A stretch of DNA of 64,000 bases from Erythrophleum ivorense (GCA_026724425.1 JAIUCV010000018.1:4728942-4792941); one strand, 5' to 3'; numbered from the stretch's first letter, positions 12,901 to 25,318 are shown. Program-made: numbers and translations. Notes: a model not told the origin generated them from the sequence alone.

Positions 12901-13630
12901 CACAGTGACTTGTGTCAACTAGAAACACCTCATTTGGAGGTCTAGAGAGGAAGATATGAATTTTTGAAATTTTCGTCCAATATCAGTAATTTTGCCCGAC
13001 CTGAAGCATTGTTCCATTAAATTTTGAGGTTTGGGCTTGATGAACTAGTTTGGAGATATTTTTTTCTCTATTTGACATCCACAACTTTTCATATTGGTAT
13101 CATTTGCATGAATTGGATTTTTTTGGAATTAATTGGACATTTTCAAAGTTTTCTGCAGAATTCTATATCAGTTCCAGAATGCAGTCTGACCTCTAGACTA
13201 TTTTGGATGTCAAACATCCTCTGTGATAGCTACTATGGCCTGGGCATATTTTTAGTGTGAAGTAGACATCCATAACTTCCTAAAATGATTAAGATTGCAT
13301 GATTTTTATTTTTCTAGATTTAATTATGATTTTTCAAAGTTTGGTAAAAAAATAGAGCAAATCTGGCCAAAATTAAACAAGCCCATGTCATGCTCCATTT
13401 CGGTTTCTATGAGTTGTGGACATAATTTTGTGATGCAAATGAGTTTTTTTTATGTAATTAAATATGAAAATGTATAGTATAAGTTCACACAGCCCACGTG
13501 ATACCGATTGTAATTTTTAAGTATGATGCAACGCAAATAAATTTTCGGTTCCTTTTTTATGTGCTCTCATGGACATGATGATGTAAAGCTTATGAATGTT
13601 ATGAAATGAGTTAGAATTTATGGTGTTACA
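9996..13630 (+). mobile_element. Large solo LTR (Gypsy-type), ~3.6 kb
   Basis: The sequence opens TGTAATGTCCGATTTTTG and closes GGTGTTACA, giving TGTAA...TTACA termini typical of LTRs. No gag or pol coding sequence is seen inside or beside it. The first 525 bp are homologous to the fragment at 8,517-9,026. The flanks are tttgc on the left and tttat on the right, so a 5-bp target duplication is at best imperfect (3 of 5). The length and TGTAAYGTCC start suggest a Del/Tekay-like chromovirus LTR, but without an internal region this is inference. Short ORFs inside it (for example 11,598-11,819) look random. Confidence 0.65.
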
Positions 13631-14255
13631 TTTATAGTCTTTCCAACACTTTAATGATCAAAGGAATAAAACATAAATATCAAATAACAAGTGTCTTGAA
13701 AGTATAACAGGAGATATAAAGCTATCAATCCAAACTTCCAACGATAGGGCATTGAAGTGTAATATTCATGTGGATACTAATTGGAGATTTTGCTCAACAT
13801 AACCCTAATATAAGCAACCTTTTCATAAGGGGTAGTTTCAACAATAATAATTTTTAATTGGCATATTTTAATTGTTGTCACATGGCTTATAGGCATTATG
13901 GAATAATATATACCTAGACGGACACTATTTTAAAGCAATAATAACAAATGCGAAAAGGGGAACATAGTTAGAAAATTTTCTTGCCAAACTTCTAAAGTTA
14001 CTAACAGAACAAACCACATCTTTCTAATCTTTCCAAATGTATAAAGAGGCTAATTGCTATCAACCATCACTTATCAACAAACTTGTATTTGTCTGTAGCT
14101 TGAAATATATTTGAGCTTGACTCTTTCTCGAGACATTATAACTCAATGTATCCTATAATGAAACAAAGCATATTGACACCTTCAACAATAAACGAAAAAT
14201 GCACATTATAGCATATAGGCCACTAAACCCAAAAATAAAAAACAGAAAAATGTCA
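13631..14255. other. Unassigned AT-rich intergenic sequence
   Basis: No coding motif, repeat border or RNA gene was recognised. It may be the continuation of the sequence into which the 3.6-kb LTR inserted, possibly the Helitron 5' region. Confidence 0.4.
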
Positions 14256-14260
14256 ATTGT

Positions 14261-15045
14261 AAAAAGAACACATAATAAATATTGAAGCAATCACACTTGC
14301 ACATAGATCTAAGCAAAATTTCTTCATACCCTAAATCTGCCATAAAAGAAGTTTTGTTTGATTAGCTAAATTCTCAACCAAAAAAATAAAGAGTTCATTT
14401 AAATAAAAAAAAATATAGTGTGGAGCAATCACACTATATTTTTTATTTAAATAAAAATCATGTCAGTAGCAAAAAGAACACATAATAAATATTGAAGCAA
14501 TCACACTTGCATATAGATCTAAACAAAATTTCTTCATACCCTAAATCTACCATAAAAGAAGTTTTGTTTTATTAGTTAAATTCTCAACATAAAAAAAAAA
14601 AGTTTACTTGAATAAAAAGTATAGTGTGGACCAATCACACTATATTTTTTTAAAAAAATAAAAAACATATCCGTTGCAAAAAGACCACATAGTAAATATT
14701 GGAGCAATCACACTTGCATATAGATTCAAACAAAATTTCTTCACACCTTGAATCTACCATAAAAGAAGTTTTGTTTCATTAGTTAAATTCTCAACCAAAA
14801 AAAAATTGAGTTTGCTTTAATAAAAAAAATATAATGTGGAGCAATCACATTATATTTTTTATTTAAAAAAATACATCAATTGCAAAAAGAACACATAATA
14901 AATATTGGGGTAATCACGCTTGCATATAGATCTAAACAAAAGTTTTTCACACCCTGAATCTGCCACAAAAGAAGTTTTGTTTGATTAGTTAAGTTCTCAA
15001 TATAAAAAATTGAGTTTATTTAAATAAAAAATGTAATTTACACTT
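14261..15045. repeat. Tandem array, four ~207-bp units with internal hairpin
   Basis: Units start at about 14,261, 14,471, 14,678 and 14,884. Each begins AAAAAGAACACATAATAAAT or a close variant, continues with CAATCACACTTGCATATAG and AAAAGAAGTTTTGTTTGATTAG, and the first three contain an inverted repeat of the form ATATAGTGTGGAGCAATCACACTATAT that can form a hairpin. The copies differ by scattered substitutions. It resembles a small satellite block. Confidence 0.9.
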
Positions 15046-15433
15046 TTGTCTTTTACAACAGTTCTTTTATCCCATTTTTGGACTTTATCTTTTATGTTAC
15101 TTTTGTCTTTTAGTCTAGTTCCCTTAAGATTGCAAAAGATTTTGAAATTTTATTAATTATACAGGACCATATAACCTTATCCATGCTATGACCTTCTTTT
15201 GTAAATAAAGTTTCCTGGTTCCTTATAGTAAAACAACCAAACTATTTTTTAAAAATATAAGGTTTATCTAAATGATTATAAATCTGGACGTGCAGCCACA
15301 TTTGCCAAAGCAGGTATTAAGATATTTTTTTCTTTTAACAATTTGATGATCTCTACATATATAATACAAGATAATGGAAAAAAATAATTATAACCCTGGT
15401 CTAGTTAAAGAATCATTAAGCTGTGAAACATAT

Positions 15434-15547
15434 AATGCATCTCTATAGCCCTTGCAGTGGTCTTAGCATTTCGAAAGGCAAGTAATGCATCTCTATAGCC
15501 CTTGCAGTGGTCTTAGCATTTCGAAAGACAAGTAATGCATCTCTATC
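15434..15547. repeat. 50-bp tandem repeat, 2.3 copies
   Basis: The unit starting AATGCATCTCTATAGCCC is repeated exactly 50 bp later with one change (AAAGGCAAGT versus AAAGACAAGT), and a third partial copy starts at 15,534. Near-identity suggests a recent duplication. Confidence 0.9.
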
Positions 15548-15549
15548 TT

Positions 15550-16558
15550 ATTTTATTTATTGACTATTTTACAACTATGAAGCAAACATCCAAAAATTAT
15601 TCTATCAATTTAAAAGCACACAGGGCAGCAACTGCGATATTACATGATGAAAAAATAAGCTATAGAGACAGAGTTCAAAAAAGGAAAACACATGAAAAAA
15701 TGGAAACTAACCTGCAGAAACTTGTTGGCAAAACATCTACACTAGAGAAGGGCAAAACATCAAAATGAGGCTACGTTCTGGGTTAACCCAAAGCATACAT
15801 CTACAGCAAAAAATAGGAAGAGAAAGAAAGATGCAATTACCTTCTACGGCAAAAATCAGAACACTTAGGTGCAAGAATCCACCATTAGTGCTCAAAGCAA
15901 CACCTTAAATAGTAGCTTCCCTTCCTCCCTTAACACTGGCAGCTCACACGCAGCAAAAAGCAAGCTTTGAAGATGAAAGAAAATGGAGAAATGGAAACCT
16001 AGCACAGTGGAAGATTGAAAAAACAAAAAAGGAAAGTGAAGGAATGAAAAGATGATGTTAGGAGAAGCATAACGCCGAAGCAAGGGAGTTGCACTGTAGA
16101 TGACTTAGTTGCGGTGCGCCTGGCACACAGAGTTTATATGACAAAAGATATCAATTTTGTCCTACCATTATAACTTTTTGCATTAGATTCATTGTAAAGC
16201 ATTAAAAAAACATTCAATCAATTTGTATATAAAGTTTTATAGTGGGAATAAAAGTTTCTTAATATTACTTTCTATGATTTTTCTCACATTCCATTCATGT
16301 AAAATATATCTGTTGTATAATTATTTGTCCAACTTCGATAATATAGGTTGCTTTTTTTATTTTTAACCAAAGATAATATATGTTATTGACAAATAAGAAT
16401 ATAGATTTATAAAAATGATTGATTTAAGATCAAATCTATATTTGACAGACACAAGAAATAATATAGAAAACAAATTTTTTAGGTTTATACTGGTAAGTAA
16501 TTTTGACCAAGAAGGAAAAGTGACATTGAATTTGAAAATTCACATAATCTTCAGATAC
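15550..16558. other. Intergenic, no supported gene
   Basis: Short readings exist on both strands (for example 15,535-15,768 plus and 15,892-16,083 minus), but they have no recognisable domain and no homologous neighbours. Nothing else was identified. Confidence 0.4.
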
Positions 16559-16561
16559 TTA

Positions 16562-16881
16562 GGGCCTGTTTGAAATTGTTTTTGTTTTAATGTTTTCAAA
16601 ACATATATTTTTAAGAACAAATTTTTTAGAACAAAAAAATTAAAAAATCTGTTTGAATCATTATTTTGAAAAGTATTTATTTTTTATTTTTTTCCTGATT
16701 CTGTAGAACAAAAATTACAGAACACTTAAAAAGTGTTTTGAGTTTTTTGTTTTTGAAAACAAAATTTTATTTTTTTGTTTTACAAAACACTTCATTAAAA
16801 ACACATTATCAAACAGATTTTTTTGTTTTTTTGTTCTTGAAAACAAAAAAATTGTTTTACAAAACAAAATCAAACAGGCCC
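16562..16881. mobile_element. PIF/Harbinger (Tourist-like) MITE
   Basis: The 320-bp element starts GGGCCTGTTTGAAATTG and ends CAAAATCAAACAGGCCC, giving near-perfect inverted ends. It is flanked on both sides by TTA (16,559-16,561 and 16,882-16,884), the 3-bp target duplication of the PIF/Harbinger superfamily. The interior is rich in TTTTG/CAAAA and folds back on itself. No transposase is encoded. Confidence 0.85.
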
Positions 16882-16884
16882 TTA

Positions 16885-18720
16885 TTTTCCCGAATAAAAA
16901 CTCTATTACAAGAGAAAGCGTGAATACGATAACAATATCTCAGATAAAATTCTAACATCTATGCAACTCTGATAATATTAACAAATGAAATTATACTATC
17001 TAATTTGTTTTTTTTTAAGATTTTCTTCAGTTCTTTTATTTTAGAAAAAGTCTCTGATGATTTTTATGAGTTGTTTATTGTAAAGCTGATCATATAAGCT
17101 CAATAATTTTCGTAGGCTTTCTTGCTTGTTATAAGAGCTTGTGGCTTCGTGTACCCGCGTTCGCTTCTTTGAATAAATTCCTTATTTACCCAAAAAAAAA
17201 AGACATAGATAAATAAGGACTTAGAGATAGACACCACCCATATACTATCCCAAATAAAACAAAAAGTGAGGTCCATAAGACTGTAAACTATGCTAATTAA
17301 CAACTCATTTTGTTATTCATGTGACTTGAAGACGGTTTAAAATGATTCCACCTTACTATGAACAATCTTATGTCATCTATACTCGAGCCTTTAATTTTTC
17401 TAGTGGATCTTGGTTTTGATTTGATTTTATTTTAGATGTTATTTTTTTCTCTTAATTTTATTGTATGAGTTTGTATAAATATTGAATTAATTTTAAGCAC
17501 TACTCACAGTAGCATTTTAGTTATATATCCCTGCCATTTTTCATTTATTCTTGATCAAAATTTTTTTATTTAATTACATTTAAGACTTAGAAATTTTACT
17601 TTTAAAAAATTATGTCTCTTTTCTATTATTCACTTATAAAATTAGGAGCCATGGTTGTGAGGTGAGATTCTTTTAGCTTTTTGATATAAATATACAAGGA
17701 AAAAAAATAAAAAATAAATCTAACTTTTAAAATATATTCTATATATATATATATATAACAAATGTTTTTAAATAATAATAATAATAATATGGGATGTGAA
17801 GCCTGCAGCTCTGTGTTCCAAATAAAATATATTTTTTATTTTTTTTAAATTTAAGTATCCTTCAGGGTTAGTTTGACTAACCTTGACCGATCAGTTTTAA
17901 CGACCCGTGGGTCAAATTAAAATTTTAATTTAAAATTTATAAAAAAATACATTTTAAAAGTTTAAAAAAATTATAAAATTATTGTAATAATTATTTTTTA
18001 TATATTAATTATTTAAATTTGTATTAAGGTTTTTAATAGTTAAAAAATTTTTATTTGTATTTTTAAAAATATAATAAATAATTTTGTAATTTTATAAATA
18101 GTAAAATTTTTTTGTAGCTTTATATATATATATATATATATTTTTTTTTTTTTTAAATTTTATATATAAAGTTTTTTAAAAAAAATTAACTTAACATATA
18201 TATATATATATATATATTTAATTTTATAGTTGTTAAAAATTTATATTTTAAGAATATTAATTAATTTTGTTAAATTTATAAAAATTAAAATTTAAATAAT
18301 CATTAAAAAAATTTAGATAAGAATTTAAGAAGATTAAAAAAAGTATTTATAAAATTATATTATAATTTATTAATTGTTTGCATTTATATAAAATTTGTTG
18401 AACTAAAAAATATGTTTATTTATATATTAAAAAATATAATGTCTTAATTTGTATATATAATTTATTTAAAAATCTTGATAAATACTGATCCTTTGAAAGT
18501 TAGTTATTACTAATCCTTTGGGTTAGTTTTTTTAAAAAAATAGACACGGAGCATGTTGCTTTGTCCCTCAAAATACAAAAAAAAAAATTAATTGAGATGC
18601 AAAGTCTCTCTTATTAATTTTTTTTAATTTTGTTATATATATAAAAAATATGTTTTAAAAGTTAAATTTTTTTATTTTTTTATATATTTATGTCAAAAAA
18701 TCTATTCTTGTTGTATTTAC
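16885..18720. other. Very AT-rich intergenic stretch with microsatellites
   Basis: Long A/T runs and TA repeats occur (17,740-17,757; 18,121-18,140; 18,197-18,219), with an (AAT)n at about 17,775-17,795. No gene or transposon border was recognised. Confidence 0.5.
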
Positions 18721-18724
18721 TCTT

Positions 18725-18932
18725 GGCTGATTGGCCAAGAAATTATAAATATATTATAATTATTTGCCTTTGATGACCGATGTGACGTTCAGTTTTCCAA
18801 ACCTCCCGCCACTCCGCCCTTCACGAAGAGTTTATTTCTTGATGCTTTGACAACAAATATCTGCGGCGGAGAGTAGAAGCACTAGGAGGAAGTCATTCGT
18901 ATCAGGGCCAACAGATCGTCTCCGGCGAAAAG
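18725..18932 (+). promoter_or_regulatory. Candidate promoter plus untranslated first exon
   Basis: An inverted CCAAT box (ATTGG, about 18,730) is followed by TATAAATATATTATAA at about 18,744 and a TGACGT core at 18,781. A locally GC-richer stretch follows and ends at GGCGAAAAG|GTACTCTG (18,932/18,933), a good splice donor, then CT-rich sequence. This looks like the start of a plus-strand gene with a non-coding first exon. The FKBP-like gene at 26.9 kb is the next plus-strand gene, so this may be its distant first exon, with the Copia element inserted in the intron. That link is inference. Confidence 0.35.
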
Positions 18933-19933
18933 GTACTCTGATCTCTCTCTGTGCTAGGTTTACACAAACACACATATTTGTCAAGCTTTTAAAATTTTCT
19001 AGCCATTTAAAGTTTTCTATTAACGATAAAATATTCAATTTCTTCATCACAATCTTGTAGATCTGATTCACAATCTTGAGTGTTTTTCATTTGAAGAATA
19101 TGAGATTAGAAGGAGGAGGAAGAGGCGAAGAGGTTGGAGTCAAATACAGAGATAATTGTTCATAGATAGAGCTTTTCTTATGTGCAAGTAAATTTATGGC
19201 TCGTTAAAATGAAAGGAAATTGCATTCTCCCCATATTTAATAGATGAATTTAATGGCTTAATATTTAGTCTGCGACCCCAATTGTTTGTATATGTTTCCC
19301 TAATTAATGTTTTGCTTATCTTCACTGATAGTCTCTAGCTTTGGACAATTTTTGTCCCTTACCTTCTACTTTAAACAAATTAAGTGCCATACATTACTTT
19401 TTTTTTTTTCGTTCATATTTTCATAGAGAATTGATCTTAAGGACCTCTAATTAACAAGGGACCCAAACCCCTTGCCATTAGATTTGCTATTAGTCTCTAC
19501 TATTGATCCAAAAGGCAAAGATTCCGTTAAGTCATTCTAGCTATTTGAATGATTAGCTTTCATCTCTTTTGTATCAGTTTCATGAAAGTTAAATATGAAA
19601 GATTATGTGGAGCTGTTGGCAAATAACCAACTCTGCCATTTAACCTAAAATCAAACCCATTCATAGTCTAGAGAATCCAAAGGGCATTGATATTGACACG
19701 GATATATGACACAAAACAATATAGATATTACGATATGACAAGACTTACAGTGTTTAATAGTAATTTAATATGTAGTACCATATCTAATATAAATGTTGAA
19801 TAAATATCAAATGCATTGTTGTTTCATTTTTGAAGCACCGGTGCTTTGATTCTAGCAATGGAAATGTGAAATAGTCCAAATGTGGGAAAAGGAAAACCGG
19901 GTAAAGAAGAAAGTTCTGAGTTAACTCTCTAAC

Positions 19934-20217
19934 TCTAGACAAAGGAATACTTCCTTCTTAGTAAGTTCTGAAAATACAAGTGTAGAACATTGCTTTTATA
20001 GAGGAAGCAAGTCAAAGTCCTGTAACAGTACATAACATATACCAACAGCAGATAATTACAGTTTTTAAAGTGTGGGGGCTGCCTAACCATCTAGATAACA
20101 ACAGAAATATCCTAACAAGTTTAAATATAACTAATACATACTTCCTAAACTAGAGGATAAGAGGATAATTCTCTGAGATATTTTGAAATATTTGAAATAT
20201 CCAAGACCTTTTCAACA
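19934..20217 (-). repeat. Copia 3' LTR
   Basis: On the minus strand it begins TGTTGAAAAGGTCTTGG right after the polypurine tract. The inner part is about 75% similar by eye to 25,319-25,490. It ends near CTTTGTCTAGA; the expected terminal CA is not seen, so the outer border is uncertain. Confidence 0.7.
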
Positions 20218-20233
20218 TTCCCCCTTGAGCTGG

Positions 20234-22990
20234 CTAGAAAGTGTCTTCCATGGATAGGTAGCTTATTAAACTGTCAAAATTCATCTTATTGAGTCTCTTA
20301 GTCACAATATTTGCAATCTGATAGGATGTAAGGACGTAAGGAATACAAATATGTCCCCTCTCTATCTTCTCTTCAATGAAGTGCTTATCTCCTTCAACAT
20401 TTTTAGTTTTGTCATGGAGGACTAGATTATGGGCAATGGAAATGGCTGCTTTATTTGACAATAAACCTTCATAAGCATAGGGTTGTAGATCCCCAATTCC
20501 TCACGTATCCTTTCAATGCACAATGCTTTGCAAACTCCATAGGCCTATGATATGAATTTCGTCTTAGCAATACTTCTAGCTATCACACTTTGCTTCTTAC
20601 TCCTCTATGTCACTAGATTTCCACTAACAAAAATGCAATAACCAAAAGTAGATCTTTTGTCAGTAATACTTCCAACCCAATTTGAATCAGTGTAAACTTA
20701 TAGTTGTAGGAACCCCTATTTTTATATAATAATTCTTTCTCTGGTGACCCTTTAGGTACTTTAGGATTTGTTATACTGCCTCAAAGTGTTCAGATCCATA
20801 TGAGTGCATAAACTGACTTATGACACTAACTGCAAAGGCAACTTTTAGGTGAGTATGAGAAAGTAGATAAGTCTCCCAACCATCCTTTGGTACCTCTCTT
20901 TGTCAATTATGTCTTCTAACTTGGCCAATTAGAACTTTATATTGTTCTCAATAGGGGTTTCAGCTGTTTTGCACCTAGCAACCTTTTTTCTTTTAATAGA
21001 TCAAGCACATACCTTTGATGGTTCATGAAAATTCCTTCTTTGGATCTAGTAAATTCAATTCCCAAAAAAACATTTTAATGAGCCAAGGTCTTCAATCTTA
21101 AATATTCTAGATAATTTCTTCTTTAAGTCCCACATGCAAAGTTAAAGCACCAATTTTATCATCTAAATGTTTAAAAAAATGGCAAAACTACCTAACTAGT
21201 TTGTACCAAAGCATTTAACTATAGCCCAAAGCATTCAAACCAAGTTCTTGAGGGCTACTTCAGGCCTTACAATGATTTTTCTTAGCCTAAAATCTTTCTT
21301 TTGACCAATTTTTCCTTCAAATCCAGCTGGAAGATTAGTAAATAACTCTTCTTCCAGGTCTCCATTTCTGAAGCCATTATTGACATCTAATTGATGTAGT
21401 GGCTAGTTTAAGCTCACGGCCGGGGAAAAAGGGATTTTAATTGAGCTAATTTTACCTATCAAAGCAAAGGTCTCCTAGCAGTCAGTCCCATATATTTGGG
21501 TGAATGCTTTTGCTACTAACCTTGCTTTAATACCTTTCTACACTTTCCTGAGCTTTGCATTTGACAATAAATACCCACCTGCAACCAATTGTCTTCTTGC
21601 TCTTTGGTAAGTCAACAACTTCCCAATCCCACTTCTTTTAAGAGGATTCATCTCTTCCATGATTACTTGCTGTTAATCTAGATCATCTAATGCATCTTGA
21701 ATGACTTGTGGGACAAACAAGTTACTAATAGATGTAAAACCTTTGATTTATTAGAAAGTTTATGTCAGCCAAATTATTAGCAACAGGATGATTAATGCAT
21801 GATCATAGACCTTTTTTAAGGGTTATATATAGGAATATCCAAATCAGATAGGGCTTTATTAGGTGGGCAGTTAAGATTTTAGTCCCCAATAAGTAGGACT
21901 ACTCTAATGCTTGGTTGGTAGATAGACTGTTGTCCTTCTTTGTATTCTTTTGAGAATAAACCAGCTTAGTATTTGATTGTGGTATTTCTCCCTTTGTCTG
22001 AGAATTATCTAGATTAAGCAGAATTTTTTCAATATCATGAACAGGAATATAAGGTTAGCAGTTAGTCATGCGGGGTATGCTCATTTTTTTTCTAAAAAAT
22101 TATCTTATACATCCAAAGTCTCCCCTTTGAAGAGAATTTTTATCAAAAATGTTGTCTGTTCAAAAAGTCCCAACCATGCTCACATAAATCTTTTTTGTTA
22201 TGGGTTTAAAACATATATATCCTTTTTATTTAGGGCATAGCCAATAAGCGCATTTTTTAAGCACAAGGGATCGAGTTTAGAATTGGAGATTTTTGGTACA
22301 TAAGCATAAATAGTACAACTAAAGATCTTTAAAGGTAATTTAGCATGCATTTTAGATGTGGGATACATGTTTTGAAGCTATCTAAAGGGGCTTTAAAGTT
22401 GGCATTCTAATATTTACATATGATAAAGTTAACATTGCGTCTTACCACAAATATTTAGGAATTAATGTCCATTGGAACATTATGGCTCTTGCTCCTAAAT
22501 GTATATTTTTTTTCTCTCAGCAAGTTCATTTGGTTAGGGAGTGCTACTACATATATATTGATGCTGAATGCCGTTTTTCATTTAAGGATGATCCTAAAGA
22601 GGTATTGAAATATTCAATTTCGTTGTATATTTGAAGAATTCTTATTTTTGTTTCAAATTGATTTCAATCATATTATAGAAATTTTCAACCAACAATGACA
22701 CATCATTTTTTTTTAACACATATCCAACATAATCTTGTGTGATCATCTATGAAACTTACGAACCACTGTTTCCTAGACAAATTTGTGATTTTGGACGGAC
22801 TCCAAGCATCACTTTGTATTAAATGAAAATGTTTAGATGCATGAAATAGTGTGGAAATATAAGAAGTTCAATGACATTTTGCATTAACACAATTTTTGCA
22901 TTGAAAATAAAGACAATCTTCATTTTCAAATAAATTTGGAAACAAGTGTTTGAGATATTGAAAACTAGGATGTCCTAGTCTATGTTGCCG
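20234..22990 (-). pseudogene. Copia pol remnant: integrase, RT, RNase H
   Basis: The minus strand reads RLGHPSFQYLKHLFPNLF and a CxxC pair (about 22,985-22,880, GAG pre-integrase), then FVSFIDDHTRL (about 22,750, integrase core). RT traces follow as KARLVAKAFTQIYG and LHQLDVNNGF (21,540-21,390). RNase H follows as SNWVGSITDKRSTFGYCIF (about 20,680-20,620), then NKAAISIAHN and IANIVTKRLNKMNF near the end. Stops and shifts occur throughout, and parts of RT are deleted. Confidence 0.85.
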
Positions 22991-23039
22991 TATCATTTTT
23001 TGCTCTTGCATAGCTTTTGAACTCATACCATTAAGTCCC

Positions 23040-23444
23040 TAATGGGCACCTAAGTAAGGTGGAGAATTCTCTCTCAAAAGTTAGCTATTAAGGTGGAAGA
23101 ATCACTCTATTTTAGTATTCCATTGAACACTCCATACTATCTTAATCTCCATCAATTGGTTGTCCTTGGAAAGCTAATGTCTTAGTGGCTGTACTCTATG
23201 ACACGTCACATGACGACATTTTACTTGGCTTTTTGCCAGTCAAATCCCTCCACAAATAGCCTTTTTTTGAAGTTGTTGACCGTTAACTTTGATACCAATT
23301 GATGGGCATTTAAGTAAGGAAGGGATCCCTTTCCCAAAAGCTAACTGTTGCGATGGGAGAACCACCTTACTTAAGTATCTTATTGAGTATCTCCTACTAA
23401 TTAATGTGGGATTTTGATATCATATAATATCATGTACTCCATCA
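23040..23444 (-). mobile_element. TRIM-like miniature LTR element nested in Copia
   Basis: Two diverged direct repeats (23,300-23,444 and 23,040-23,154) each start TGATGGAG and end near GCCCATCA/GCCCATTA on the minus strand. Shared blocks include CTTACTTA(A/G)(A/G)TGCCCAT. Just inside the upstream repeat is TTGGTATCAAAG, a Met-tRNA-type primer-binding site. The internal part is only about 145 bp and non-coding. This is the layout of a terminal-repeat retrotransposon in miniature. It splits the Copia reading between KVRMVDGLYYFNDC (upstream) and MQEQKMIRQHRLGHP (downstream). No clear target duplication is visible. Confidence 0.7.
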
Positions 23445-25300
23445 ATAAACTACTTTATTATTGAAGGAGCAGTCATTGAAGTAGTAAAGGCCATCTACCA
23501 TCCTAACCTTGCCAATTGTCCTCTCAAAGGTGTAGTCTTGAATCAAGAAGGGGGAATAAAAAAAAGCAGCTCAACAATTAGAACCTTTGTGAAGTTTGCT
23601 AATAAATAGAAGATTGCAAGAAAGCTTTGGAACATGTAGGACAAATTTTAATTCAATAGTTTTAAAAAGTGTAATGGTACCTTTTCTTGTGACAGGTGAA
23701 AAACTTCTATCTACAAGTCTAATTTTCTTATTTCCAGAACATGGAGAATATGCTTTGAATTAAGATAACTGACTAGTCTTACGGTCATATGCATATGAAT
23801 CTGTGATCCATGTTATTGAAGTTAAAGAGGAATACACAACATTAGAGTCATGAAATTCACTTTTTTGTGCAAGAGAACCACCTGGAGCGATTGTTGAAGA
23901 ACTAGTTTTTAGTAGCTTGCAGAGTTGCTTTAGTTGTTCTTTGCTAAAAAAAGGCTTGTTTCAGCTTCAAGTGCTGAAGGAAGAGCTCAATTTTTGTTTC
24001 CATGTTATCTTCCCTTCCAAGTAAATGGCTTCCCGTGGGTTTTTTAGCAAGTTTCTCATGTGTAGTAGGCATAGTAGTAGAAATCATCCGATTCCCGATT
24101 CAAAATGCACGATCCAACTCGATTCAAGTTGAAAACGATTCAGATCGTGTAATAAATCGGAAAAGAGCCAGAATCGCATGCTGAATCACCGGAATCGTGC
24201 GAGTCATGCCGGAACTGGCGATTCATGATGATCCAGCGATTCAAAAGACTGCAGCTTCGTTGGGCACAACATTGGGTCCTTTGTGACCTGACATAACCCA
24301 ATTGCTAGAGAAAACGATGCAAGTTTTTTCTCTTTTTTTTTTTAGTTTCTTACTTACTGATGTCGTGATGCAACGTGGTTCAGCGAAAATAAAAAACCAT
24401 CCCTTAATATTAGTTGGCTGGACAGATCATGGCTGGAGTTATTATCTTACCGAATCACTAAACCCATGTTCAGCCTTTTGAATGATTATTATATATAAAT
24501 TATATATAGTATAATATTTAAAATAATATATGGCTACAGGGTGGAGATCATATATTATATATATAAATTATAAATAGGAAATATTATGTAATATATAAAG
24601 TTATCACAGTTTTTAACTTATAGTATTAATTATAATTTTGTTTTATAAAATTTATGATTATTTTTTTGTCAAATCTCATTTGAATTTAATATTATGAATT
24701 TTTTTATAGTATACATAATTTATTTAATATATTTAAAATTATTTTTAAATATATTTCTGAATCATATGATTCGATACGATTTACAATTTATGATTCAAAA
24801 ATTAGTATTCCAATTCACAATTTGAATCACGATTCGATTATTACTTTGGTAGTAGGGTATTATTAGAACGATTACACAATACTCAGAGTAATTCATCATC
24901 CCTTTTTTTATGTGGGACCTTCTTTTCTTTTTTCCTTCGGAGACCTCAGCTGCAATGAACTAATGTCCTCATTCGTGGAGTTTACTAGCCATGTCATAGC
25001 CATGGAATTTTCAACATCCCATATGGCATACCGGGGGGTAATGGGGTGCTAGTTCCTTAGTGTCACTAGTCAAATAACAAAATTTTCCTCTCCCCTGAAT
25101 AAACATATGCACGGATTGAGACCATCTTAGGAAATTTACACCATTTAGGGAAATAGTGGTTATTTGAACTAAGTGAGAATCAATGAGGGATGTCCTCGGT
25201 TTAGTGCCAAGATTAGTTTGGAAGGAAGAATATGAGGGTGTACAAACTTCAGAAATCTTTATATACTGGCAATGGTCTACGGGGATTTATAGCTAGTCAA
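23445..25300 (-). pseudogene. Copia gag and protease-side remnant
   Basis: The minus strand reads RTIGKVRMVDGLYYF at about 23,520-23,475. The zinc-knuckle tail near 24,070-24,020 reads ETC, a stop, KTHGKPFTW (ETCWKxHGKP type in intact elements). The knuckle is cut by the insertion at about 24,080-24,850. Upstream to the primer-binding site the frame is not recoverable by eye. Confidence 0.6.
24080..24850. mobile_element. Nonautonomous element inserted in the Copia zinc knuckle
   Basis: The ~0.77-kb block has GATTC/GAATC-rich, imperfectly inverted ends: AATCATCCGATTCCCGATTC at the left, and AATCGAATCGTGATTC as the reverse complement of the right end. It is flanked by GTAGTAG-like sequence on both sides. 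The interior has one GC-richer stretch and a TA-rich stretch, with no coding capacity. It interrupts the gag zinc-knuckle coding sequence. The superfamily is not resolved. Confidence 0.55.
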
Positions 25301-25318
25301 AACTGAGCTCTGATACCA

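Noticed and set aside
11598..13477. Several 60-78-codon plus-strand frames
   Set aside because: They lie inside the non-coding 3.6-kb LTR and have no recognisable domain.
14100..14150. Minus-strand reading resembling a MADS-box start (SRERVKLKYIS)
   Set aside because: The similarity stops after about 11 residues, the KKR region is absent, and a stop follows.
14261..15045. CRISPR-like regular repeats
   Set aside because: Units are 207 bp and contiguous without unique spacers, and the genome is a plant; this is a tandem satellite.
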